Assembly (NCBI GenBank): GCA_015067935.1
Contig: SVLL01000007.1
Location: 1-48,262 of the forward strand
Direction: 5' to 3'
DNA from: Oscillospiraceae bacterium
GTDB taxonomy: Bacteria; Bacillota; Clostridia; Oscillospirales; Oscillospiraceae
DNA: 48,262 nt
In this document: piece after piece, positions 31,860 to 40,098 of the stretch
Numbering within the stretch: position 1 is the stretch's first letter
Layout of the letters: every line of letters starts with the position of its first letter
Translations under genes and position numbers: made by a program
The notes under the pieces: model-generated
What the model saw: the letters and a program-made list of their open reading frames with translations, nothing else
The model's database searches: none
Told to the model about the DNA's origin: nothing

Positions 31860-33671
31860 TTATACGGGTGTTTTCCGTTTTTTCCTTGCGAGGCGTTCCT
31901 GCCTCTCTTTTTCTCGCTGAATGCGAAGCTCTTCCTGCTCCTGCAGGTAGTCTTTACGGAGCTGTTTTCTGTCCTCAAGAGAATTCTTGAATGCCATCAG
32001 GAAGCGATTGTGTAGGTACAAGACCTCCATATCGGCCTGAATCTGCAGCTTGAGGGCTTCTTCCTCTTGCTTACGCAACTCCTCTTGTCGCTGCTGTTCT
32101 GCCAATCGCTCCTGCTCCTGACGCAGCAACTGTTCCTGACGAAGGCGTTCCTTTTCCTGCTCCTCGCGTCTTCTCTGACGCTCCAGCATTTCCAATCTGC
32201 GCTGTTCGGCTTCCTCGACCAAGCGTGCGGCATCCGCAAAATCCTCCCTGTCTGCCTGATAGCGGGCAAGGTTCTCTCCCCGCTCCTGCAGAAGTTCGGC
32301 CTTTCGCTCCAAAAAGCTCTCCAGCTCCCGGCGGAAGATACCGCCACGGCGGCTGTCTTCGTTTTCCTGAAGCTGCTTTTCGTAGAGCAATCTCTGCCGC
32401 TCGGCTTCCTTTTCCTGACGGATGCGTTCCCGCTCGGCAGCCTTTTCCTGACGGATGCGTTCCTTCTCGGCAGCTTTCTCTTTGCGGATGCGCTCTTCCT
32501 CTTCTTTCTTGCGCTTAGCCTGTTCCTCTACCAGACGGCGGCGTTCTTCCGCCTCTTCCAGCATCAGCTGTTCCTTGGTCAGCTCTTCGATCAGCACCTT
32601 GCGGATCTCCACATCGGGCAGATCGTAGTCTTCGGTCAGCTCCTCAATGATTTCGCGGATGAACTTGGGCTTCATAGTGCGCTGCTTCTGCACAGGCTTT
32701 GCAGCCACGACCCGATCCTCTTCGTTTTCCAGATAACCCTTGAGAATGATATAATTGAACAGAATGTTGTGGTAAATATCCCGCTCAAAGACCTCATTGA
32801 TCTGGGGACTTTGCTCAATGATGCGGATAGAATAGCCAATATCCGTGTAGTGACGGATGAACTCAAAGAGCCGTTCCACAGCACGATAGTCGGGGTTGCG
32901 CTTCAGCACATTGGTCTTGGTAATCACGCCCTTGACACGGGGGGCTTTCGCCATCTGCTGGCAAAAAGGCGTATTCATAAAGCTGCTCAGCAGCCGATAG
33001 ATACGGGAAATGCGATTGAAAACATCTGCGTGACGCTCGTCGGAATCCAGCATGCTCTCGGTTTCCTTAATATGCAGGTACATTTCCAGATGGACCATTT
33101 CCAAGGGATTCTGCATATCAGAATTGACCCGCAGCTTTGCGCCGTATTCATCGCTCATCGCCTCAAACAGCGCATCATGACGAATCTTGACGAAATGGTA
33201 GGTCATTTCGATGGCAGTAAACGCCAGTCGGTTTTCGTACAGCACATCCGTGTCTTCCCGGTATTTCTGCATCAGCCGGGAGGGGCGTACATCGCCGGAA
33301 TCCTCTTGGTAATCTTCCACAAAGGCCGCGTGCTGGGTCAGGTGTCGGACCACATCGTTGGTCGCCCGCTTTGCGTGGGCGGCATTGACGATCAGTTCCT
33401 CTTCCTGAATGATGTTTCTGGGGTTTGCAATGATGTTCTGCATTGCAGGCAGTGCCCGCTCGATCTCATTGACCCAGTTCAGATCCACCGTCTTTTCCAG
33501 CTTCCGGTTGGAGAACTGGAATTGATTATTGGCATTTGCCACAGAGTCCATAAAGAACTTATAAAACTCTGAGCTGCCCAGCGCACGCAGTACACTTTTG
33601 GTAAATCTTTGGTAAATAGGGTCGATCAGCGCAGGCTTGCCCTTTTTGGTTGTACTCTTCTTTTCTGCCAC
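31860..33671 (-). CDS. Coiled-coil partner of the McrB-like ATPase (possible McrC/DUF2357-like N-terminus)
   Basis: About 603 aa; the best start is GTG 33671, 8 bp after AAAGGGG (an in-frame GTG lies 9 bp upstream). Residues 1-330 are globular and helical, with YRFTKSVL, DVLYENRLAFTAIEMTYHFVKIRHDALF, KRNPDYRAVERLFEFIRHYTDIGYSI. The ENR and DYR..FI patterns recall the DUF2357/McrC-type partners of McrB ATPases, but I can only suggest this. Residues about 370-600 form a long, highly charged helix with 9- to 11-residue repeats (AEKERIRQEKAAERERIRQEK). No PD-(D/E)xK nuclease motif is seen. No signal peptide: cytoplasmic. The gene follows the ATPase by 24 bp. Confidence 0.72.
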   Translation of the reverse strand: MAEKKSTTKKGKPALIDPIYQRFTKSVLRALGSSEFYKFFMDSVANANNQFQFSNRKLEKTVDLNWVNEIERALPAMQNIIANPRNIIQEEELIVNAAHAKRATNDVVRHLTQHAAFVEDYQEDSGDVRPSRLMQKYREDTDVLYENRLAFTAIEMTYHFVKIRHDALFEAMSDEYGAKLRVNSDMQNPLEMVHLEMYLHIKETESMLDSDERHADVFNRISRIYRLLSSFMNTPFCQQMAKAPRVKGVITKTNVLKRNPDYRAVERLFEFIRHYTDIGYSIRIIEQSPQINEVFERDIYHNILFNYIILKGYLENEEDRVVAAKPVQKQRTMKPKFIREIIEELTEDYDLPDVEIRKVLIEELTKEQLMLEEAEERRRLVEEQAKRKKEEEERIRKEKAAEKERIRQEKAAERERIRQEKEAERQRLLYEKQLQENEDSRRGGIFRRELESFLERKAELLQERGENLARYQADREDFADAARLVEEAEQRRLEMLERQRRREEQEKERLRQEQLLRQEQERLAEQQRQEELRKQEEEALKLQIQADMEVLYLHNRFLMAFKNSLEDRKQLRKDYLQEQEELRIQREKERQERLARKKRKTPV

Positions 33672-33695
33672 TGAAACCACCCCTTTCTTAAATAA

Positions 33696-34370
33696 TTAGT
33701 TATTCTTCTTCAGAAGATCCACATATTCCTTACAGATCTTCATCTTGTCCTTGCCAAAGTGCTTGTCAAGATAGTTGTTAAACTTGGTAAGCTCATCCTT
33801 CATAAACACCAGGTTCAAGGATTCGAACTTACGCAAAACCTTCTTGGCAATGATAAAGTCAATTGCCTGCTGCTCAGTGCCGCCGCAGGCGATAAAGCAA
33901 GGCACATAGTCTTGAATCTGGCGCATAATACGGTTACCGAAAGCAAGACGGAAATTCTTGATCAGGTAAGAATTCAGCTCTTCCAGCTTATCCAGAGCCT
34001 CCTGAGAAATGGGGAACAGCTCCTTGGCTTCATCAAACAGCGCGTGCAGTCGGTCTGCCGTAATGCTCATCGGCTCTACGGGTTCACACTCGAAGGGCTC
34101 TGCGCGACTGTCCAAGTCGATGGGGATCGCACGGTCATAGACCTTATCCGCCACGGCGAAGGTGGAGTCGTCGTTATTGATAGTGCCGACAAACCAGACA
34201 TTGTCATCAATCTGCACCTTGCCGTCCTGAATCAAGCAGGGGTCATTTTCCCAAGTGGCCGCCACGATGTCCATCACGCGCTCTTCTCTGCGGGGCATTT
34301 CCAAAATAGAGAGCATTTCCGCAAAGTAGTATTCCACACGAGCGATGTTCATTTCGTCCAGAATCAGCAT
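33696..34370 (-). CDS. McrB-like AAA+ ATPase, C-terminal half (Walker B onward), split by in-frame TAA
   Basis: A 224-aa open frame that begins at an ATG without a ribosome binding site. It is in the same frame as the N-terminal half; the 19 codons between the TAA (34428-34430) and this ATG are also open and encode TETDFLRAIYEANYYKDPH, normal AAA+ sequence. Walker B and its extension read MLILDEMNIARVEYYFAEMLSILE; sensor 1 reads WFVGTINNDDSTFAVADKVYDRAIPID, with the arginine-finger-like R. Both follow the McrB-type order. The C-terminal lid is helical. Without Walker A this half cannot bind nucleotide alone, so the pair is likely a broken or recoded single gene. Confidence 0.8.
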   Translation of the reverse strand: MLILDEMNIARVEYYFAEMLSILEMPRREERVMDIVAATWENDPCLIQDGKVQIDDNVWFVGTINNDDSTFAVADKVYDRAIPIDLDSRAEPFECEPVEPMSITADRLHALFDEAKELFPISQEALDKLEELNSYLIKNFRLAFGNRIMRQIQDYVPCFIACGGTEQQAIDFIIAKKVLRKFESLNLVFMKDELTKFNNYLDKHFGKDKMKICKEYVDLLKKNN

Positions 34371-34427
34371 ATGCGGATCCTTGTAGTAATTGGCCTCATA
34401 AATGGCACGCAGGAAGTCTGTTTCCGT

Positions 34428-35282
34428 TTATTTCATGGAAAATTCGTTGAAATAGCCGTAAAGCTCCGTTCTTTCACGCCAAGCCGGCTGAACGGACACC
34501 ACCGTGGTGGGGTTGTTCACAAACTGACCGAAAGCGTAAGGCAGTGAGGTTTTACCGGTACCGGAAATACCCTGCAGGATGATGATCCGGGCCGTGCCCA
34601 AAGAGGCAATGAAGTAACGGATCATATCCAGATCATAGTACAGACCCAGCTGAGATGCAGAATAATCCCGGAAACGGACACAGAAGTCCTCCAAAGTAAA
34701 GGTCTCGTTGTAGATGGGCGGTACATACTCGCTCTTGTAGAAATTATCCACAGCGGTAAGGCGGAAGAAACGGCTGTCCTCCGGGTTGACACAGGGAGAG
34801 GTGATGGAGTTGCGGTTTGTCAAGGGGATAAAATCCTCCTGACCGTCCTGATTCTCCTGATCGCTATCCTTGTCATCGATTGGCTCTTCACCGGGCATCT
34901 GACCGCCCAGCTCCGCCACACGCATAGCAAGCAGCTTATCCTTCTCATAGTTGGCACGAATCAAGTCCCGTTGCAAAGAGCGAACCTGTTTGGCCAATTC
35001 ATCATATTTTTTTGCAGGGATATACTGGCGGAAGATCTTACGCAGCAGCTTTGCAAAGAGAATGCACAGCACAACCACCGCCGCAATCAGCAGCAAATTG
35101 GCCAGCAGCAGCAAAATCCAGTCCAGCGTATTAAAATTCTCGTGATTCCGGTCGATGATGTCCATACGACCGGGGAAATTGATCAGCGACCACAGAAATT
35201 CAAAGAGAGATGCAAAAACATCGATGAATTTCCGGAACACCTGACCGATATCCTCATAAAAATACACAAAAAAGCCGTCCAT
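34428..35282 (-). CDS. McrB-like AAA+ ATPase, N-terminal half (membrane anchor and Walker A), split by in-frame TAA
   Basis: A 284-aa frame with ATG 35282 behind AGGAGA. A transmembrane helix at about residues 54-80 (LDWILLLLANLLLIAAVVVLCILFAKLL) precedes a coiled coil (about 95-125) and an acidic linker. The ATPase core starts near 190: Walker A GISGTGKTS at 238-246, then VVSVQPAWRERTELYGYFNEF, the McrB-type segment between Walker A and B. Translation ends at TAA 34428-34430, 8 residues after the GYFN motif. Read through, the protein would have 528 residues. Membrane anchoring is not a property of ordinary McrB and points to a role at the envelope. Confidence 0.82.
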   Translation of the reverse strand: MDGFFVYFYEDIGQVFRKFIDVFASLFEFLWSLINFPGRMDIIDRNHENFNTLDWILLLLANLLLIAAVVVLCILFAKLLRKIFRQYIPAKKYDELAKQVRSLQRDLIRANYEKDKLLAMRVAELGGQMPGEEPIDDKDSDQENQDGQEDFIPLTNRNSITSPCVNPEDSRFFRLTAVDNFYKSEYVPPIYNETFTLEDFCVRFRDYSASQLGLYYDLDMIRYFIASLGTARIIILQGISGTGKTSLPYAFGQFVNNPTTVVSVQPAWRERTELYGYFNEFSMK

Positions 35283-35336
35283 ATCTGTCTCCTAACAGGT
35301 TGCTTTTTTCCGGTACTTGCACCGGAGTGAAGGAAA

Positions 35337-36182
35337 TTATTCCTCAGTGGGCGTATCTTCCGCCGGCTGTTCGGGCGCGGATTCTTCCTTCTTTGCTTCC
35401 GCTGCCATACTTGCCAGCAGCTCTGCTTTCAGTTTTTCACGAAGCTCTGCCTCCATTGCGGCACGCTCCAGCTCCTTCTGCTCCTGATCCTTGCGCTGCT
35501 GTTCAGCCAAAATATCCTCGGTGCGGCCACGCTCCTGCTCGTACTTAATGCGATTTTTCACATTCTGGTACTCAAACAGCACACGGAAGAACTGCACCAG
35601 ATAGAACAGGAAGAAGATAAACACAGGGATGACCACCACGATCAAAAAGCCTTCGGAGGTCTGCAGGTAGTCGATAAACTTACCCACACCGGGCACTCTG
35701 CCAATATACTTGCCCACAATGTTGCCGCTTTGCACATTCAGGGGGTCAGCAGAGGTGTTGTTATCACCCTTGGTAGCGAACAGCGGCTTGCCGTCACCCA
35801 TATCGAAAATCGCGTGGACACGGTGGGTGTTCAGGGCGCGCTGACCGTCAATTACCGTCCAGTAGGTGATAATGTCGCCCACTTCCAAAGTGGCAGGATC
35901 CACCTTGGTGGAGAAAATCAGATCGCCGGGGAGCAAGGTGTCGTACATAGAATCGGTCTGAATAGAGTACATCTGCAATCCAAAAATATTGGGTGTACCC
36001 TGACCGGAAGAAGAAACGAAGGCCATATAGGTGGACACTGCCGCCAAAACAATCGCTGCCACCAAAATCACATTGATGATTGTGCTGGCAACCTTCTTGC
36101 CTTTCGTTTCCGGCTTGGTGACTTGGATCTCCTCTTCCTGCACCACAGCTTCGCTAGGGGGAATTGTTTTCTTTTCTTTCAT
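35337..36182 (-). CDS. sipW: SipW-like (ER-type Ser/His) signal peptidase I, copy A
   Basis: A 281-aa membrane peptidase starting at ATG 36182 behind GGGAG. After a charged cytoplasmic N-terminus comes a transmembrane helix (about residues 32-55). The catalytic box QTDSMYDTL has Ser78, and NTHRVHAI has His120; TKGDNN (Asp140) is the third box. A second helix (about 175-200) leads to a long Glu/Lys-rich tail. Like copy B it uses histidine instead of lysine, so both are SipW-type. The two enzymes differ enough in the pocket region to suggest division of labour among clients. It lies between the 330-aa substrate and the AAA+ gene. Confidence 0.93.
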   Translation of the reverse strand: MKEKKTIPPSEAVVQEEEIQVTKPETKGKKVASTIINVILVAAIVLAAVSTYMAFVSSSGQGTPNIFGLQMYSIQTDSMYDTLLPGDLIFSTKVDPATLEVGDIITYWTVIDGQRALNTHRVHAIFDMGDGKPLFATKGDNNTSADPLNVQSGNIVGKYIGRVPGVGKFIDYLQTSEGFLIVVVIPVFIFFLFYLVQFFRVLFEYQNVKNRIKYEQERGRTEDILAEQQRKDQEQKELERAAMEAELREKLKAELLASMAAEAKKEESAPEQPAEDTPTEE

Positions 36183-36239
36183 TTCGTGAATCTCCCTTCA
36201 TTTGTATGCGCGATATATAAAAGATAGTAAATATCTAAA

Positions 36240-37232
36240 TCATTCAATGGGATCCATACCGGACTGACCGCTTGTATCACCGGCAAACTGCAGACTCATC
36301 AGCAGCTGTGCCTCGTGGCCAATCTCGTTGGTGCAATCCACATCCTGACCTTCCAGCCAAATGTAGACCGTAATTTTTGCAAGCTCTGTGGGTTCCAGCT
36401 CAAACAGTGTGGTATCGGTAACGAACTCACCTGCCGAGCGGATCAATACATTTTGTTCTACCGGATCCGACTCCTTCCATGTACTGGTGGTCTGTTGGAT
36501 CAGGCGTCCGGCATCGATCAGGCTGTCATCGCCGTCAATGCTAGGGGTTTCAATGTAGCCCGCAGAGCCGTCCTTATGGGTATCGCTGTTGGGTTCGTAA
36601 ATGTAAAATACGGGAGTATCTTCTTTAGGCGTTCCGTCCAGCTCTGTTTTCTGAATCCGGAAGCCAACACGCACAGCAAGCTCCGTACCCTTGCCGCCGT
36701 TTTGATGTTGGAGCTGTTCCCCATCCCAGATGGGTTTGCCGATCACGAAGGTACCGGAGCCTTTGACGCCTTCCGCAACATCCACAGCAGGCGACAGGCT
36801 TACCTCCATCTTCTGTCCGCATCGGGCATAGATGGTGGCAGCAATATAGTGCATATCGTAATTATTCGGCGAGCCGTGCTGCTGATCGGACAGTGGCTGC
36901 CAATCACCGGTCAAGCGGCCATCCAAACTGTAAACAGCACCGTAAAATCGCTGATTATCCTCCGACCAGGTCACCGGACGCAGGGACCTCACATTATTCA
37001 GCAGTCTGGAAATATCCAGCTGTTGCGTCCATTCGTCGCCCGTGGGATTCATAGCCAGTTCAAGCCCGATGGGAGAATTGATATAGATGGACATATCGCT
37101 GACCCAGGGGGTTTTGCTGAGGGTGAACCAGGTATAGGTAGCTGAGGTAAACAGCACCGCAAGAATCAGCAAAACATAAAAGTACAGGATAATGCCATTG
37201 GGTTGTTTTCTTTTATTGCTTTTGTTCTTCAA
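36240..37232 (-). CDS. SipW-type exported protein, 330 aa, with WLEGxDxDC motif
   Basis: Starts at ATG 37232. A hydrophobic segment at about residues 13-34 (GIILYFYVLLILAVLFTSATYTW) is followed by FTLSKTPWVSDMSIYINSPIGLELAMNP, the same layout as the 450-aa and 869-aa proteins. Central strands include GTFVIGKPIWDGEQL, parallel to TGSFVIGQMVPV of the 450-aa protein. The C-terminal KITVYIWLEGQDVDCTN..AQLLMSLQFAG is the shared block. The 330- and 450-aa proteins are thus paralogues; they may serve as terminal or adaptor subunits. Confidence 0.83.
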   Translation of the reverse strand: MKNKSNKRKQPNGIILYFYVLLILAVLFTSATYTWFTLSKTPWVSDMSIYINSPIGLELAMNPTGDEWTQQLDISRLLNNVRSLRPVTWSEDNQRFYGAVYSLDGRLTGDWQPLSDQQHGSPNNYDMHYIAATIYARCGQKMEVSLSPAVDVAEGVKGSGTFVIGKPIWDGEQLQHQNGGKGTELAVRVGFRIQKTELDGTPKEDTPVFYIYEPNSDTHKDGSAGYIETPSIDGDDSLIDAGRLIQQTTSTWKESDPVEQNVLIRSAGEFVTDTTLFELEPTELAKITVYIWLEGQDVDCTNEIGHEAQLLMSLQFAGDTSGQSGMDPIE

Positions 37233-37265
37233 GGTCTTATTCTCCTAAAGAATCCAACGGCTCCT

Positions 37266-37296
37266 GCCCACTCCATGCACTCCGTATGGAGTGGGC
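37266..37296 (-). terminator. Stem-loop before the 330-aa gene
   Basis: GCCCACTCCAT (37266-37276) pairs with ATGGAGTGGGC (37286-37296); TTTTT precedes it on the minus strand. With the palindrome at 37317-37342 it forms a double structure between the major subunit gene and the rest of the operon. Confidence 0.55.
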
Positions 37297-37316
37297 AAAA
37301 ACACTTTTGGGGTATC

Positions 37317-37342
37317 CCCTGCCCCGGGGCCCCGGGGCAGGG
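37317..37342 (-). terminator. Perfect 26-bp GC-rich palindrome after the major subunit gene
   Basis: A 13-bp arm starting CCCTGCCCCGGGG at 37317 meets its exact complement with no spacer. It lies 35 bp after the stop codon on the minus strand; a T-run (GTGTTTTTG) comes some 14 nt later. A partial terminator or 3' stabiliser would explain high expression of the upstream gene relative to downstream ones. Confidence 0.6.
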
Positions 37343-37376
37343 AACGAGATTTGTGCTTATAAGACTAGCGTATCAA

Positions 37377-39986
37377 TCAGGGAGTGACAGCAGATTCGAC
37401 AACAAAGATTTCAATGTTACCGGTTACATTGGCAGCATCGATCTTATAGCTGCCCACGCCCTGTGCGGTCAGCTCGCCCTTGTCAACGCCGTCAACACTG
37501 TAAGTAACAGTGTAGGTAACGCCGGTGGGAGCAGCGACAGTGAAGACATAGTCGGTGTTGGCAGCGGTCATCGCAGCACCCTCGAAGGTCCAGCCTTCGC
37601 CGGTGGGGATGTTGGCGTCAACGCCGAAGCCGTCCTTCAGAGCACTGTTGTTCATGGGCACCAGGTTAGCGGAGCTTGCGAACTGCAGGTTCAGGCGGCC
37701 GGTGTTGGAGATGCCGTTCTCGCTGTTGACAACATCGGAGTTGTCAATGTAGTCGCCATCCAGATACACCAGAGCGGTGATCTTGGTAGCGATGTTCTGG
37801 CCCAGAGTGGTCAGGTTCTGAACTTCCATGGCCTCGCCGAAGGACAGCACGCCGGTATCGCTTACAGTGTAGTTGAACAGGCACAGCTCGCCGGTCAGCT
37901 CAACGACCTGGTCAGCAATGTGGTAGTACTCAGGCTCAGCGTTCTCGTCAACCTTGAAGCCATCAGCGCCGTCAGGAATGACGGGCAGAACCTTAACACG
38001 CAGATAAGTGGTGCTGGTCATGGTGTCAACAATGGTCTCAATGGTAGCATTGGCAACATTGTTGGCAATGGCTTCAGCACCGAAGCTCCACAGCATAGCG
38101 TTGTTAGCACCTGCGGGAACGACAGTCAGAGCCAGATCCAGAGTGGTGTCAGCGCCTTCCGTGTAGGTGGGGTTGCCCTCACCGTCAACACCGGCGGTAA
38201 CAGTCTTAGCAGCGAAGCTCATGGGCAGCTGGCTGATGGCAACCTTAGCAATGCCGTAGACATCGCCGCCCACATTGCTGGTCTCGGTGAAGACGACACG
38301 GATGCCGCTCATCATATCGACCAGAGTCTGCAGGCCATTGGTGGTACCGCCGAAGGTCATGGTGCTGCCTGCGCCCATGGTGGCAGCGTTCTGGCTGTCG
38401 CCATAGATTCTCTGAGCAGCGTCGGACTGCAGCAGCAGGCTGGAGTTAGCAGCGTTGGTGCGGAAGACGAAGTCCAGAGCGTAAGCGTAGGTAACATCGA
38501 TAACGCTGGCAGTGTCCTGAGCGCCGTCAGTGGTAACACCGAACAGAGCGATTGCAGAACGGACCTGAGTCAGCAGAGGACCGGCAGCGGGCTCGGTGGT
38601 GGTCATCAGCATGATGGTTGCACCGCCCAGATTCTGGCCCTGCACTATGGTGGGATTGGGCAGAGTGACGGAACCGGAAACATTACCGGTCAGCTGGCCA
38701 TAGTATGCAAAGATACCGGAACCGGTGTTCAGCTGCAGGTTGATGCCGGAAGCACCGCCTGCGAACAGCAGACCCATGTTATTCTTAACATCGTCGATAG
38801 CGATGCCGTTGATGGTAACATAGTCGGGGTTCATCAGGTAACCGACAACCGTTCTGATCTCGCTGACATTCACGCCGTCATCAGCATTGATGGCATTGAA
38901 AGCGTTACGGGCAGCGGTCACATTGGTGTTGATGTCATTCCAGCCGCTGTAAGCAGAGTACAGAGCGGGGAATGCAGCCTCCAAAACGGAAGCGTAGGAG
39001 CCCAGCCAGCCCCAAGTGGTGGTCAGGGAGATGCCGTTTTCCAGATTGAACTTGACAGCATCGTACATCTTGGTGGGGACACCGTTCAGGTCAACAGTGA
39101 CAGAGCTGATCTTGGTGTCATCCTCGTTGCCCAGAATGCCGTCAGCACCATCATCCACAGGGATGTTGGAGATGGACAGAGCCAGCAGAGCGTTGTACAG
39201 AGCAACCTCGATCTTGTCGGATGCGCCTTCCAGCTCAGCCAGCATAGCGTTGATATCGCTCATGTAAGCCTCGAAGCCGTCAACATCGCCGTTAGCGTAC
39301 TTCAGAGCGATAGTAGCCAGAGTGGAGCCGTAAGTAGCCAGAGCGGTATTGATCTGGCTGTTGGCAGCGCCTCTGTTGTTGCTGACAGCAGACAAAGCGT
39401 TCTGGAAGTTCAGAGCGGTTTCGCTCTGTGTGCTGGAGGTACCCACAGCACGGATGCCCCACAGATCTTCATCGCTGCCGGTGTTGAGGATGAAGCCGTC
39501 AACATTGGCATCGGGGTCCTTTGCGCCGAAGCCGACACCGTTGCCGCTCAGGGTCTCGATACGGCCATCAGCACCGTAAACGGGAACCTTCAGAGCGTTG
39601 CCGCTCAGAGTGGGCAGCTTGGTGACATCGTCAGAAGCAGAGATGTTCAGACGGGAGGGCAGCAGGGTGATTTCACCCAGGCCGTAGCTGGGATCACTCA
39701 GATCCAGCAGGTTGCCCCAAGTACCATTCTTGGAAACCCAGGACAGGTTTGCATCGCCGATACCGGAAGTGATATCATTCACATTACCGGAAGAAGGCAG
39801 AAGTGCGATTTCAAGATTGCCGTTCGCACCGACGGTAGTTGTAATGCCCTGAACTTCGGGAGCCGTAGACAGGGTGAACCAAGCATAGGTACTGGAGACC
39901 ATCATAATGCAGGAAACCAGCAACATAGCAACAGCAGCGATCAGCTTACTCTTCATATTCTTCTGACGCGTGTTCTTCTTGTTCAT
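37377..39986 (-). CDS. SipW-type exported protein, 869 aa, probable major fibre subunit
   Basis: The best start is ATG 39986, 8 bp after AAAGGAAG; an ATG two codons upstream is too close. The export segment at about residues 13-36 (SKLIAAVAMLLVSCIMMVSSTYAW) ends STYAWFTLS, then TAPEVQGITTTVGANGNLEIALLP, shared with the 1612-aa protein. A helical middle (about 165-235), Ala/Asn/Thr-rich strands, and a C-terminal Ig-like module (YVFTVAAPTGVTYTVTYSVDGVDKGELTAQGVGSYKIDA) follow. It has no anchor. Codon use is far more biased (C-ending, few rare codons) than in its neighbours, and strong hairpins sit downstream: signs of a heavily produced protein. A matrix or fibre subunit role is inference. Confidence 0.85.
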   Translation of the reverse strand: MNKKNTRQKNMKSKLIAAVAMLLVSCIMMVSSTYAWFTLSTAPEVQGITTTVGANGNLEIALLPSSGNVNDITSGIGDANLSWVSKNGTWGNLLDLSDPSYGLGEITLLPSRLNISASDDVTKLPTLSGNALKVPVYGADGRIETLSGNGVGFGAKDPDANVDGFILNTGSDEDLWGIRAVGTSSTQSETALNFQNALSAVSNNRGAANSQINTALATYGSTLATIALKYANGDVDGFEAYMSDINAMLAELEGASDKIEVALYNALLALSISNIPVDDGADGILGNEDDTKISSVTVDLNGVPTKMYDAVKFNLENGISLTTTWGWLGSYASVLEAAFPALYSAYSGWNDINTNVTAARNAFNAINADDGVNVSEIRTVVGYLMNPDYVTINGIAIDDVKNNMGLLFAGGASGINLQLNTGSGIFAYYGQLTGNVSGSVTLPNPTIVQGQNLGGATIMLMTTTEPAAGPLLTQVRSAIALFGVTTDGAQDTASVIDVTYAYALDFVFRTNAANSSLLLQSDAAQRIYGDSQNAATMGAGSTMTFGGTTNGLQTLVDMMSGIRVVFTETSNVGGDVYGIAKVAISQLPMSFAAKTVTAGVDGEGNPTYTEGADTTLDLALTVVPAGANNAMLWSFGAEAIANNVANATIETIVDTMTSTTYLRVKVLPVIPDGADGFKVDENAEPEYYHIADQVVELTGELCLFNYTVSDTGVLSFGEAMEVQNLTTLGQNIATKITALVYLDGDYIDNSDVVNSENGISNTGRLNLQFASSANLVPMNNSALKDGFGVDANIPTGEGWTFEGAAMTAANTDYVFTVAAPTGVTYTVTYSVDGVDKGELTAQGVGSYKIDAANVTGNIEIFVVESAVTP

Positions 39987-40098
39987 AACCATTACTTCCT
40001 TTCAATAAAATTTTTTTTGCGTGTTTCAGCCCCCGCCGGGGCTATGTATCCTCATTCCCTGCCGGAGTGCAGACAGGAGCAGAGGTTGCATATAAGTA

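Noticed and set aside
31860..35282. Calling the ATPase and partner a McrBC restriction system
   Set aside because: No nuclease motif or modification-specific reader seen, the ATPase is membrane-anchored, and the context is a surface-protein operon. Kept as an alternative only.
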